DNA of 64,000 nt from Sphingopyxis terrae subsp. terrae NBRC 15098 (lineage in GTDB: Bacteria > Pseudomonadota > Alphaproteobacteria > Sphingomonadales > Sphingomonadaceae), in contig NZ_BCZQ01000004.1 of NCBI RefSeq assembly GCF_001598815.1, positions 186,001 to 250,000 on the forward strand. Direction: 5' to 3'. Numbering within the stretch: the first letter of the stretch is position 1; the number at the start of each line of letters is the position of its first letter. The notes under the pieces were generated by a model that was given only the letters and a program-made list of their open reading frames with translations, did no database searches and was not told the DNA's origin. This document shows, in pieces, positions 10,289-20,249 of this stretch. The translations under genes and the position numbers were made by a program.

Positions 10289-10732
10289 GTGGCGGGGGAG
10301 GCGCCCATCTCGGCGAGCGCGATCCGCATGGATGCGGACGCGCTCAACGCCTTCATGGCCGAAGCCTTCCCCCACTCCGAACCGGGGTCGCGTGGCCATG
10401 TCGTTGCGGCCGCGCCGGGCCATATCCAGGCGCGCATCGACCCCAACAACAAGGCGCTGCGCCCCGGCGGGCTTATATCCGGCCCGACACAGATGGGCTT
10501 TGCCGATATGGCCGCCTACGCCCTCGTCCTCGCGCATATCGGCCCCGTCGCGATGGCGGTGACGAGCGCGCTCAACTATCAGTTCCTGCGCCCGTGCCGA
10601 CCGGGCCCGGTCATGGCTGACGCCTATATGCTGCGCCTCGGCAAGCGGCTCGCGGTGATGGATGTCCGCGTGTGGACCGACGATCCCGACAAGCCGGTCG
10701 GACAGGCGAACGTGACCTACGCTATTCCCTAG
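10289..10732 (+). CDS. PaaI/hotdog-fold thioesterase family protein
   Basis: This is a 147-residue single hotdog domain. The central helix region GPTQMGFADMAAYALVLA and the strand AMAVTSALNYQFLRP follow the PaaI-type acyl-CoA thioesterase pattern. GTG 10289 is used because it lies just after the ettA stop; ATG 10328 in the same frame would give 134 residues and is equally possible. These enzymes hydrolyse acyl-CoA thioesters in the cytoplasm, but the substrate cannot be read. Spacing suggests read-through from ettA. Confidence 0.75.
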   Translation: MAGEAPISASAIRMDADALNAFMAEAFPHSEPGSRGHVVAAAPGHIQARIDPNNKALRPGGLISGPTQMGFADMAAYALVLAHIGPVAMAVTSALNYQFLRPCRPGPVMADAYMLRLGKRLAVMDVRVWTDDPDKPVGQANVTYAIP

Positions 10733-10741
10733 GCGGGTGTA

Positions 10742-10829
10742 TATCCAGGCGAATGGCCGGTTACGACCGAACTCCGTCATTCAAAATGACTGGGGCGATT
10801 CCCGTTTGCGGACATTCGCCCGTTGGATA
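10742..10829. repeat. Intergenic inverted repeat with nested hairpin
   Basis: Outer arms TATCCA-GGCGAATG (10742-10755) and CATTCGCC-cgt-TGGATA (10813-10829) pair over 14 bp with one 3-nt bulge. Inside, GTCATT-caa-AATGAC makes a perfect 6-bp hairpin. The element ends 10 nt before the orphan gene at 10840. Confidence 0.55.
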
Positions 10830-10839
10830 AAAGCGAGAA

Positions 10840-11292
10840 ATGACAGAGCACACCTCCTCCCGGTTTGGCCGTTTTGTCGAAAAAATCGCGAGCAGGATCG
10901 CCGTTATCGGGGCGATCTGTATTTCTGTGGCGCTTGCCTCAGTGCCATTAGGATTAGAGTATAGCATACCGCTCTACATGGCTGCGGGGGCGATGTTTCT
11001 CATCGCTCAGCTTTTCATTGTGCGGTGGATGTTTGGTAAGGGGATGAGATCGACCAAGGATTTAGGGTTCGGGTCGAACAGGCAGGCCCTAAAATATGGA
11101 CTATTCATGCAAGGGCTGGATTGGCGTCTTTCTGCGGTCGCCGTTTACGGGCTGCTTGCTTCTCTTGTCCTTGGCTTTCTTGGCATAGGACAATTCGTAT
11201 CTGGAGCGATGCTGCTTTCATTTGCAACTTTTGGGGCAGTTGCCCAAGCTATGCCGCTCAACCGCTTTTGGCCAGCGGACGCCAAAACCTGA
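10840..11292 (+). CDS. Orphan four-helix membrane protein
   Basis: This 150-residue protein has four predicted membrane helices at about 20-38, 44-62, 98-118 and 122-140. A positively charged loop lies between helices 2 and 3 ([18 protein letters not shown]). I do not recognise the family. Base composition is visibly lower in GC and codon choice less biased than in neighbouring genes, with many A- or T-ending codons. Shine-Dalgarno pairing is weak. It is flanked upstream by a structured inverted repeat and downstream by a degenerate element also found near 47.8 kb, which points to acquisition. Function is unknown. Confidence 0.65.
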   Translation: MTEHTSSRFGRFVEKIASRIAVIGAICISVALASVPLGLEYSIPLYMAAGAMFLIAQLFIVRWMFGKGMRSTKDLGFGSNRQALKYGLFMQGLDWRLSAVAVYGLLASLVLGFLGIGQFVSGAMLLSFATFGAVAQAMPLNRFWPADAKT

Positions 11293-11294
11293 CA

Positions 11295-11327
11295 GTCCGC
11301 TAACCACCCCAAAGCCGCCACCCGGCG
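11295..11327. repeat. Degenerate intergenic repeat element, copy A
   Basis: This 33-bp stretch starts GTCCGC and contains CCACCCCAAAG. It aligns without gaps to 47835-47867 with 25 of 33 identical bases, including an unbroken 11-bp core. Both copies sit just after AT-richer orphan genes. Confidence 0.5.
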
Positions 11328-11335
11328 CCCGGAAT

Positions 11336-12679
11336 TTAGCCCTCCGATGGCGTAGCCGACGCTTTCTGCTTCGTCGGCATCATCCGCTTCGACAACCCAT
11401 GATAGAGGCGGGTGGGGCAGACCTGCGCGCTCGTCCAGTCGGCGATCAGCGCCGTCGCGAACAGCGACAGGATCACGCCGCGCGCGGCGGTCGCTTCAAT
11501 CAGGATGATGACGGCGGTCAGCGGCGCGCGCACCACCCCGACGAAATAGGCGACCATGCCCATCATCACCACCGCGCCGGTCGGGCTATCCGGAAAGGCA
11601 GGCGTCAACAGGTTGCCGAACCCGGCGCCCACCGCGAGCGAAGGCGCGAAAATGCCGCCCGGCGCGCCGCTGAGCGTCGAGGCGAGTGCGGTCGCAAACT
11701 TGGCGGGAAAGAACCACAGCTTGCCGTGGTTGCCTTCGACCAGGAATTTGGTGACGTCATAGCCGGTGCCCCAGGTCGCGCCGCCTGTTGCGATGCTGAC
11801 CCCCGCAACCACGAGGCCGCAAACGGCTGCGAAAAGGATCGGGCGCGCCGCCGCCTTGCGCGCCCAGTCGGCAGAACGGTCGCTCGCCGCCAGCACGATC
11901 CGCGCAAAGAGCCCGCCGGCCAGGCCGCCGCCGATCCCCGCGATCGGCGCGATCAACAGAACGTCGGCCACGGGCAGCGTTTCGCGCATCGCGCCGAAAT
12001 AGACATAGTCGCCCGCGACCGACAGGCTGACCAGACCGGCGATCATCACCGCCCCCATCGTCAGCACCGCGACGCGCTGTTCATAGGCGGATGCAAGTTC
12101 CTCGATCGCGAAAGCGATCCCGGCGAGCGGCGTGTTGAAGGCTGCGGCAACCCCCGCGGCACCGCCGGCGATGAACACCCCGGCGGAAATGCGGACCTTG
12201 AGCAGCCGGTGCATCGCGACCATGATCGCCGCGCTGACCTGAACCGTCGGCCCCTCACGCCCGACCGATCCGCCCGCGGCGAGCGTCGTCAGCGTCAGCG
12301 CAAGCTTGGCGAAGGCGGTCTTGAGCGACACCAGCGGGCCGTCGGCGGCCTGATCGGGATAGCGACCCGCCGCGATGATCTGCGGAATGCCCGAACCGCG
12401 TGCGTCGGGGACATAGCGGTTGGTCAGCCAAACGATCAGCGCGAATACCGACGGCGTGATGAGCAGCGGCAACCACCAGGCGATCGCCGATATCTGAAAG
12501 ATCAGCCGTTGAACCTTGTCGCCCGCCGCCGCGAAGGCGAGGGCGACGAAGCCGAGGAGCAGCGCCCCGCCCACCATCGCGACGCGCCGCCGGATATCGA
12601 CGACCTCGCTGCGCGCGCGCCGGCCGGCGCGCAACTGCCACAGACGCATCCAGCGCGGCAGGTTGGGCTTGGAGAGCAT
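11336..12679 (-). CDS. CLC-family chloride channel/transporter
   Basis: The 447-residue polytopic membrane protein has the CLC selectivity motifs [15 protein letters not shown] and [13 protein letters not shown]. The glutamate in GREGP is the gating glutamate of H+/Cl- exchangers. Two further regions rich in hydrophobic helices are present, and no CBS domains follow, so it is of the short bacterial type. ATG 12679 is preferred to the upstream TTG at 12715. CLC exchangers couple chloride to proton movement and help in acid stress or volume control. The gene ends 43 nt beyond the orphan membrane gene and is convergent to it. Confidence 0.92.
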   Translation of the reverse strand: MLSKPNLPRWMRLWQLRAGRRARSEVVDIRRRVAMVGGALLLGFVALAFAAAGDKVQRLIFQISAIAWWLPLLITPSVFALIVWLTNRYVPDARGSGIPQIIAAGRYPDQAADGPLVSLKTAFAKLALTLTTLAAGGSVGREGPTVQVSAAIMVAMHRLLKVRISAGVFIAGGAAGVAAAFNTPLAGIAFAIEELASAYEQRVAVLTMGAVMIAGLVSLSVAGDYVYFGAMRETLPVADVLLIAPIAGIGGGLAGGLFARIVLAASDRSADWARKAAARPILFAAVCGLVVAGVSIATGGATWGTGYDVTKFLVEGNHGKLWFFPAKFATALASTLSGAPGGIFAPSLAVGAGFGNLLTPAFPDSPTGAVVMMGMVAYFVGVVRAPLTAVIILIEATAARGVILSLFATALIADWTSAQVCPTRLYHGLSKRMMPTKQKASATPSEG

Positions 12680-12727
12680 GGCGCGCCTGTTGGACCCCCG
12701 CGCGGGGGAGCGCAACCCCTGCCGGTG

Positions 12728-13366
12728 TCAGGCGGGCGAAAATTCTCCAGTTTTTTCATCGAGAATGTGGAGCACCCCGTCGCTGATCGCGAAAAAGGCG
12801 CCGCGCAGCCGCAACGTCCCGCGCTTTTCCTTCTCCTCGATGCACGGAAAAGTGCGCAGATTGTCGAGGCTGACCTTCACGCCCGCCATCTCCATCGCAC
12901 GGCCCGCGACGCGATTGTCATAGTCGGGGTGTGCCGCGCGCACGTCGGCACTCGCATCGTCGAGCAGCGCGATCCAGTCGGCAATGAAGCCGCCACGGCC
13001 CGGTTCGGCACCCTCCATCGTCCGGTGCAGCGCCGCGTGGCAGCCGCCGCACAGCCCGTGGCCCATCACGACGATTTCCTCGACCTTCAGAAACTGCACC
13101 GCAAATTCGAGCGCGGCCGACACGCCGTGACGGCCCGGCGTCGTTTCAAAGGGCGGAACGAGCGCGGCGACATTGCGCACGACGAATATCTCGCCCGGAT
13201 TGGTGTCGAATATCTGCGACGGTTCGACGCGGCTGTCCGAACAGGCGATCACCATCACCTTCGGCGATTGGCCCTCGGCCAACTCATCCCACCGGTCGCG
13301 CTGTTGCTGCCAGCCGGTGGCGCGGAAACGGCGATAGCCGTCGATCAGTTCTGCAAAGCGAGTCAT
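12728..13366 (-). CDS. Beta-class carbonic anhydrase
   Basis: This is a 212-residue cytoplasmic enzyme. The zinc ligands are recognisable in ACSDSR (Cys, with the Asp-Arg dyad) and HGLCGGC (His and Cys). The surrounding segments [12 protein letters not shown] and [21 protein letters not shown] are typical of the beta class. It interconverts CO2 and bicarbonate. ATG 13366 is chosen because the longer frame only extends antisense to lipA. It lies 61 nt upstream of the CLC start on the same strand, so the two may share a transcript. It is divergent from lipA. Confidence 0.93.
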   Translation of the reverse strand: MTRFAELIDGYRRFRATGWQQQRDRWDELAEGQSPKVMVIACSDSRVEPSQIFDTNPGEIFVVRNVAALVPPFETTPGRHGVSAALEFAVQFLKVEEIVVMGHGLCGGCHAALHRTMEGAEPGRGGFIADWIALLDDASADVRAAHPDYDNRVAGRAMEMAGVKVSLDNLRTFPCIEEKEKRGTLRLRGAFFAISDGVLHILDEKTGEFSPA

Positions 13367-13429
13367 GGCGCGCGCTTTAGCACAGGATGGACGGTTGAGA
13401 AGATGCGCGCGTGCGCCTATGTGGGCGCC

Positions 13430-14356
13430 ATGAACGCTCCGCTGCAAAAACCGTCCGATCGCGCCCGCAAACCGGACTGGATCCGCGTCAAGGCGCCGAC
13501 CAGCCCGGGCTATGCCGAAACACGCAAGCTGATGCGCGATCTCAATCTGCATACGGTGTGCGAGGAAGCGGCCTGCCCGAACATCGGCGAATGCTGGACC
13601 AAGAAGCACGCGACGGTGATGATCCTTGGCGACACCTGCACGCGCGCCTGCGCCTTCTGCAACGTCAAGACCGGCATGCCGCGCCCCGTCGACCTGCTCG
13701 AGCCCGAACATACGGCGGCGGCGGCGGCAAAAATGGGGCTGACCCATATCGTCATCACCTCGGTCGACCGCGACGATTTGCCCGATGGCGGCGCCAGCCA
13801 GTTCGTCAAGGTGATCGAGGCGCTGCGCCGCGAAACGCCGCAGACGACGATCGAGATTCTGACCCCCGATTTCCGCAACAAGCCCGACGATGCCGTCGCC
13901 GCGATCGTCGATGCGCGGCCCGACGTCTACAACCACAATCTGGAGACGGTTCCGCGGCTCTACCCGACGATCCGGCCGGGTGCGCGCTATTATGCGTCGC
14001 TGCGCCTCCTCGAAAGCGTCAAGCGGCGCGATCCGTCGATCTTCACCAAGTCGGGCATCATGCTCGGGCTCGGCGAGGAACGGATGGAGGTGCATCAGGT
14101 GATGGACGACATGCGCAGCGCCGACATCGACTTCATGACGATGGGCCAATATCTCCAGCCGACGCCCAAGCATACGAAGGTAATCGACTTCGTGACGCCG
14201 CAGGCGTTCGATGCCTATGCGCAGATCGCCCGTGCCAAGGGTTTCCTGCAGGTCGCCTCGTCGCCGCTGACCCGGTCGAGCTATCATGCGGGCGACGATT
14301 TCGCGAAGATGCGCGCGGCGCGCGAAGCCCAGCTCGCGCGCGCCAAGGCGGACTGA
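13430..14356 (+). CDS. lipA: Lipoyl synthase (radical SAM)
   Basis: This is a 308-residue enzyme. The auxiliary [4Fe-4S] cluster motif [12 protein letters not shown] and the radical-SAM cluster motif [10 protein letters not shown] are both present. [11 protein letters not shown] and [12 protein letters not shown] near the end are family signatures. LipA inserts two sulphurs into protein-bound octanoyl chains to give lipoyl groups for 2-oxoacid dehydrogenases. ATG 13430 is chosen; an in-frame ATG at 13403 would add nine residues. The next gene starts 7 nt after the stop, so the pair is an operon. Confidence 0.96.
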   Translation: MNAPLQKPSDRARKPDWIRVKAPTSPGYAETRKLMRDLNLHTVCEEAACPNIGECWTKKHATVMILGDTCTRACAFCNVKTGMPRPVDLLEPEHTAAAAAKMGLTHIVITSVDRDDLPDGGASQFVKVIEALRRETPQTTIEILTPDFRNKPDDAVAAIVDARPDVYNHNLETVPRLYPTIRPGARYYASLRLLESVKRRDPSIFTKSGIMLGLGEERMEVHQVMDDMRSADIDFMTMGQYLQPTPKHTKVIDFVTPQAFDAYAQIARAKGFLQVASSPLTRSSYHAGDDFAKMRAAREAQLARAKAD

Positions 14357-14363
14357 CGCCGCA

Positions 14364-14843
14364 TTGCCGAGACATCACGAAACGCGCGATCTGCCCTATA
14401 GCGCCGAACAGATGTTCGCGCTCGTGACCGATGTCGCGCGCTATCCCGAATTTCTGCCGTGGGTGGTTGCGCTGCGTGTCCGCGCCGACAGCGAGCGCGA
14501 GGCGGTGGCCGACATGATCGTCGGCTTCAAGGGATTGCGCGAAAGCTTTTCATGCCGCGTCCACAAGCGCGCGCCCGACAAGGTGGTCGTCGATTATATC
14601 GATGGCCCGATGCGCCACCTCAACAATGAATGGCATTTCACGCCGCTCGACGGCGGCGGGTGCAAAGTCGACTTCATGGTCGATTTCTCGTTCCGCAGCC
14701 GCGTCTTCGAGGCGCTGGCCGGGCAGATGTTCGACAAGGCGCTCCGCAAGATGATTGCGGCGTTCGAAACGCGCGCCGATGCGCTTTACGGCGCGGGAAG
14801 CGTGACATCCTCCGACGGGCGCAGCGCGTCCTTGTCTGGCTGA
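14364..14843 (+). CDS. Coq10-like ubiquinone-binding START-domain protein
   Basis: The product is 159 residues with an inferred TTG start, giving MPRHHETRDLPYSAEQMF, the usual opening of this family. TDVARYPEFLPWVVALRV and VDYIDGPMRHLNNEW are Coq10/RatA signatures. Members bind quinone or act as chaperones for respiratory quinone. The gene directly follows lipA by 7 nt. Its last 58 bp overlap the end of the convergent cinA-type gene, so the two tails are read in both directions. Confidence 0.85.
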   Translation: MPRHHETRDLPYSAEQMFALVTDVARYPEFLPWVVALRVRADSEREAVADMIVGFKGLRESFSCRVHKRAPDKVVVDYIDGPMRHLNNEWHFTPLDGGGCKVDFMVDFSFRSRVFEALAGQMFDKALRKMIAAFETRADALYGAGSVTSSDGRSASLSG

Positions 14844-15343
14844 AGCAGGTCGAGCGCGAACATCGTCGCGTGATGACGGATCGTCGCGCGATCGGTCGAA
14901 TCGAATTGCACCCGCTGGGTGAAATAATCATCGGGGTCCTGGCCGCGCAGAGCACGCGCGAAGACGACGATGCCCACCGGCTTCTTGTCGGACCCGCCGC
15001 CGGGGCCGGCGATGCCGGTAATCGACACCGCGACATCGGCATCGCTGTTCGCCAGCACGCCCGCGGCCATCGCCCAGGCGGTCGCCAGCGATACCTCACC
15101 AAAGGTTTCCAGAATTTCGCTGCTGACGTCGAGCTGGCGTTTCTTGGCGTCGGCCGAATAGGTGATGAAGCCGGCGCTGAAGACATCGGAACTACCGGGG
15201 ATGTCGGTCAGCGCCACCGACACCATGCCGCCGGTGCAGCTTTCGGCGATGGCGACCCGGCGCCCCGCCGCGCGATTGGCGGCAAGAACGGACGTGGCGG
15301 CTTCTTCGCGCGCGGTCTGGCGCGTTTCGACGGCGGACGGCAA
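14786..15343 (-). CDS. pncC: CinA C-terminal domain protein (nicotinamide-nucleotide amidase type)
   Basis: This 185-residue protein consists only of the CinA C-terminal domain. Signatures AIAESCTGGMVS, GSSDVFSAGFITYS and SITGIAGPGGGSDKKPVG match PncC, which deamidates NMN to nicotinate mononucleotide and recycles NAD by-products. The N-terminal competence-damage domain of full-length CinA is absent, as usual for stand-alone PncC. The start lies 3 nt after the ispDF stop on the same strand, so they are probably co-transcribed. It overlaps the Coq10-like gene tail to tail. Confidence 0.9.
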   Translation of the reverse strand: MPSAVETRQTAREEAATSVLAANRAAGRRVAIAESCTGGMVSVALTDIPGSSDVFSAGFITYSADAKKRQLDVSSEILETFGEVSLATAWAMAAGVLANSDADVAVSITGIAGPGGGSDKKPVGIVVFARALRGQDPDDYFTQRVQFDSTDRATIRHHATMFALDLLQPDKDALRPSEDVTLPAP

Positions 15344-15346
15344 GGT

Positions 15347-16531
15347 TCAATTCTCCGGAAGTTCTAAAGTCGCGATGGCCTGTGCGGCGATCCCTTCGCG
15401 GCGGCCCGTAAAGCCGAGCCGCTCGGTGGTTGTTGCCTTCACACTAATGGTTTCAATCGAAATCGCAAGAATTTCGGACAGGCGCGCGCGGATCGCGGCG
15501 CGGTGCGGGCCGATTTTCGGCGCTTCGGCGATGATCGTCAGATCGACATGGGCGATCCGTCCGCCCCGCGCCGCGACCCGTTCGGCGGCAAAGGCCAGGA
15601 AGCGCCATGACGCCGCGCCGCGCCATCGTGGATCGCTCGGCGGGAAATGGTCGCCGATATCGCCATCGGCGAGCGCGCCGAGGATCGCGTCGGTCAGCGC
15701 ATGGAGTGCGACGTCGGCATCACTATGCCCTTCAAGCCCATGACTATGCGCGATTTCAATCCCGCCGATCCACAGCGGCTTGTCGGGAACAAGGCGGTGA
15801 ACGTCATAACCCATGCCGACGGCGGTACGCATCGCGGTTTTGCCTCCTTCGAGCAGGGCGGACAGAATGACGAGATCGTCGGCATAGGTCAATTTGTGCA
15901 GCCGCGCGTCGCCCGGAACCGTTGCCACAGCATGACCGAGCCGGCGGACGAGTTGCGCATCGTCGGTCGCCGCCTCGTCGCCGGCACCCGCGTGAGCACG
16001 GCGCAGCGTACCGAGCCGGAAGGCCTGCGGCGTCTGGACGCGCGCGAGTCGGCTGCGGTCGGTGACGTCACCCGCCACCCCGTCAACCTCGGTTATCAGC
16101 GTATCGGGAACGGGCAGCGTCGGCGTCGCCGCGACAGCCCCCTCCGCAACGGCGGCGAGCAGCCGGTCGATTACCGCCGCCGAAACGCCGGGGCGCGCCG
16201 TATCATGGACGAGGAGGATCGCATCGTCGCTCCAGTCGGCCAGTGCGCCCAGCGCATTCGCGACCGACTGCTGGCGTTCGATGCCCGGCGCAGCGGTCGT
16301 CCAGCCGGCGGGCAGGGGGCCTGCCGCCGCCACGACGTCATCATCGCCGACGAGCACACCTGCACCGATGGCCGGGTGCGCGGCGAACGCATCGAGGCTC
16401 CAGTGCAGCACGGATTTGCCGCCGATCGGGACAAGCTGTTTGGGACGCCCAAAGCCCGCGCGCGCGCCGACGCCGCCTGCGAGCAGCACGACAGCGACGG
16501 AGCCGGACGGCAGGGGCGCGGAGTCGGTCAT
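15347..16531 (-). CDS. ispDF: Bifunctional IspD/IspF isoprenoid enzyme
   Basis: This is a 394-residue fusion for steps 3 and 5 of the MEP pathway. Residues 1-230 are IspD (MEP cytidylyltransferase), with GGVGARAGFGRPKQ binding CTP and VHDTARPGVS. Residues about 235-394 are IspF (MECDP synthase), with the zinc site in MGYDVHRL, SHGLEGHSDADVALHA and GDIGDHFPPSDP, and ending SVKATTTERLGFTGRREGI. Fusion of the two is common in alphaproteobacteria. The gene is divergent from dusB with 96 bp between starts. Confidence 0.96.
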   Translation of the reverse strand: MTDSAPLPSGSVAVVLLAGGVGARAGFGRPKQLVPIGGKSVLHWSLDAFAAHPAIGAGVLVGDDDVVAAAGPLPAGWTTAAPGIERQQSVANALGALADWSDDAILLVHDTARPGVSAAVIDRLLAAVAEGAVAATPTLPVPDTLITEVDGVAGDVTDRSRLARVQTPQAFRLGTLRRAHAGAGDEAATDDAQLVRRLGHAVATVPGDARLHKLTYADDLVILSALLEGGKTAMRTAVGMGYDVHRLVPDKPLWIGGIEIAHSHGLEGHSDADVALHALTDAILGALADGDIGDHFPPSDPRWRGAASWRFLAFAAERVAARGGRIAHVDLTIIAEAPKIGPHRAAIRARLSEILAISIETISVKATTTERLGFTGRREGIAAQAIATLELPEN

Positions 16532-16627
16532 GACGCGCGCCGGTTAGCGCAGCCGCGGCTTGCGGAAAAGCGCCTTAGCGTGTAGTGGCTGCACAAAATT
16601 TAGGCAATTCAACGAAAGCTCCCCGTT

Positions 16628-17626
16628 ATGGCGCCGCTCCGGCCCATCCAGATCGGCAATATTACCATCGCGGATCCCGTGATCCTCGCGCCGATGACAG
16701 GCGTCACTGATCTGCCGTTCCGCAAGATCGTCCGCTATTACGGCTCGGGGCTCAACGTCACGGAGATGATCGCGAGCCAGGCCGCGATCCGTGAGACGCG
16801 GCAATCGATCCAGAAAGCTGCCTGGGATCCGGTCGAGGAACCCGTGTCGATGCAGCTTGTCGGCTGCACGCCTTATGAAATGGGCGAGGCCGCGAAGCTC
16901 AATGAAGAGCGCGGCGCCGCGATCATCGACATCAACATGGGCTGTCCCGTGCGCAAGGTCACCAACGGCGATGCCGGATCGGCGCTGATGCGCGATCTCA
17001 AGCTGGCTGCGGCGCTGATCGAAGCCTGCGTCAAGGCGGTCAGCGTGCCGGTGACGGTCAAGATGCGCATGGGCTGGGACCATGACAGCCTCAACGCCCC
17101 CGAACTCGCGCATATCGCAGAGGGTCTCGGCGCGAAACTGGTTACCGTCCACGGCCGCACACGCAACCAGATGTATCGCGGCAGCGCCGACTGGGCCTTC
17201 GTGCGCCGGGTCAAGGATGCAGTATCGATCCCGGTGATCGTCAATGGCGACATCTGTTCGGTCGACGATGCGCGCTCCGCGCTCGATCAGAGCGGCGCCG
17301 ATGGCGTGATGATCGGCCGCGGCGCCTATGGCCGGCCGTGGTTGCTGGGGCAGGTGATGGCGGCGCTGCGCGGCGAGGGCGAGCGCCCCGACCCTGGCAT
17401 CGATGAACAATATGACGTCATTACATCGCATTATCGGGCGATGATCGACCATTATGGCGAAATGACCGGCGTCAATATGGCGCGCAAGCATCTCGGCTGG
17501 TATGTAAAGGGGCTCCACGGTTCGGCGGAATTCCGCAACCGCGTCAACCAGATCCCCGACAGCAAGGGCGTACTCGATGCGCTCGAGGAATTTTACGCGC
17601 CCTATCTGAGCAAGGCGGCTGCGTGA
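16628..17626 (+). CDS. dusB: tRNA-dihydrouridine synthase B
   Basis: This is a 332-residue FMN TIM-barrel enzyme. [12 protein letters not shown] opens the barrel, NMGCPVRKV holds the catalytic cysteine, and [12 protein letters not shown] and [13 protein letters not shown] are phosphate-binding segments. It reduces specific uridines in tRNA D-loops. In alphaproteobacteria the gene (also called nifR3) regularly precedes ntrBC, as it does here. Its stop overlaps the GTG start of ntrB by 4 nt, so translation is coupled. Confidence 0.96.
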   Translation: MAPLRPIQIGNITIADPVILAPMTGVTDLPFRKIVRYYGSGLNVTEMIASQAAIRETRQSIQKAAWDPVEEPVSMQLVGCTPYEMGEAAKLNEERGAAIIDINMGCPVRKVTNGDAGSALMRDLKLAAALIEACVKAVSVPVTVKMRMGWDHDSLNAPELAHIAEGLGAKLVTVHGRTRNQMYRGSADWAFVRRVKDAVSIPVIVNGDICSVDDARSALDQSGADGVMIGRGAYGRPWLLGQVMAALRGEGERPDPGIDEQYDVITSHYRAMIDHYGEMTGVNMARKHLGWYVKGLHGSAEFRNRVNQIPDSKGVLDALEEFYAPYLSKAAA

Positions 17627-18722
17627 GCGCGTTGACGTCGAGCATCCCGACGTTCGACCATGACGAAATCATCCAGTCGCATCCGGTCGCGACGCTGCTG
17701 ATCGACCGCGGGGCCGTCGTCCTGTTTGTCAACGCGGCCGCCGAACAGCTTTGCAATATCAGCCGGTCGGCGATGGTCGGGCGCGTCGTCTATGACGTCA
17801 TCGGCATGGACCGCGGCTATCGTCAGCGCATGAACGATCCCGACACCTCGGCATTGTTCGCCCATCGCGCCGAAATCCGCATCGGCGGCGGCAAGTCGAT
17901 CTTCGTCGATATGCAGATGGTGCCCTATGGCAGCAACGGCCACCGCATCCTCGCGCTCGTTCCGTCGCAAAGCGAAGCCGAACTGATGGGCGGCGCGATC
18001 GGACGGTCGGGCCGTGCGGCGGGGGCCGCCGCTTCCATGCTGGCGCACGAAATCAAGAACCCGCTCGCCGGGATCAAGGGCGCCGCGCAGCTGCTTGCGC
18101 GCAAGACCGACGCGAGCGGCGAGCGCTTCACGACGCTGATCTGCGCCGAGGTCGACCGGATCACGACGCTGATCGACCAGATGGAGCATTTTTCGCGCGG
18201 GCAGCCAATCGCCTGCGCGCCGATCAACCTCTATCAGCCGATCCATCAGGCGCTGGAGGCGGTGCGCGCGCGGCAATTGCCGGGGGTGCGCTTTTCGGAG
18301 GATTTCGACCCGTCGCTGCCGATGGTGCAGGGCAACCATGACGCCATGGTCCAGATATTGCTGAACCTCGTCACCAACGCCGGCGAGGCGCTCGGCGGGC
18401 GTGACGATGGCGTCATCCGCATCGCCACGGCCTATCGCCACGGCCTGTCGATCGACAATGGCGACGGCCGCGGCCGCATCGCGTTGCCGATCGAGGTCAG
18501 CGTCAGCGACAATGGTCCCGGTGTGCCCGCCGACATTCGCGACGACCTCTTCGATCCGTTCGTGACGACGAAGCGCGAGGGCAGGGGACTCGGTCTCGCG
18601 CTCGTCGCGAAGCTCGCGCGCGACATGGGCGGCACCGTCCAGCATGTCCGCGATGGCGAGTGGACGCGCTTTCGCGTCAATCTGCCCGCCGCGCAGTCCT
18701 CGGCGCGCAAGGAGCCGCGGCC

Positions 18723-18726
<4 letters not shown>
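17623..18726 (+). CDS. ntrB: Nitrogen-regulation sensor kinase NtrB
   Basis: This is a 367-residue soluble histidine kinase. A PAS domain (about 12-110) is followed by HisKA with H-box [18 protein letters not shown]. The ATPase domain has N-box [13 protein letters not shown]1 VSDNGPGVP, and G2 GRGLGLALV. NtrB phosphorylates or dephosphorylates NtrC according to PII-signalled nitrogen status. It starts with GTG within the dusB stop and ends with ATGA shared with ntrC, so all three genes are translationally coupled. Confidence 0.95.
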
Positions 18727-20144
<1,418 letters not shown>

Positions 20145-20249
20145 GCGCCGCATCGCACGCGCTCCCGTTGACCGGAAAAGCACACTTATCGGCGCGCCGG
20201 CGCATATTGTGTGTTTTCTATGCAACAGGATTGTCGTATCGCAGCCACA

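Noticed and set aside
11222..13429. Long plus-strand extension upstream of lipA
   Set aside because: It runs antisense to the CLC and carbonic anhydrase genes, both with clear motifs; lipA is complete from 13430.
16532..16627. NtrC or NifA-type binding site between ispDF and dusB
   Set aside because: The sequence GCACAAAATTTAGGC lacks the GCAC-N7-GTGC symmetry of an NtrC box.
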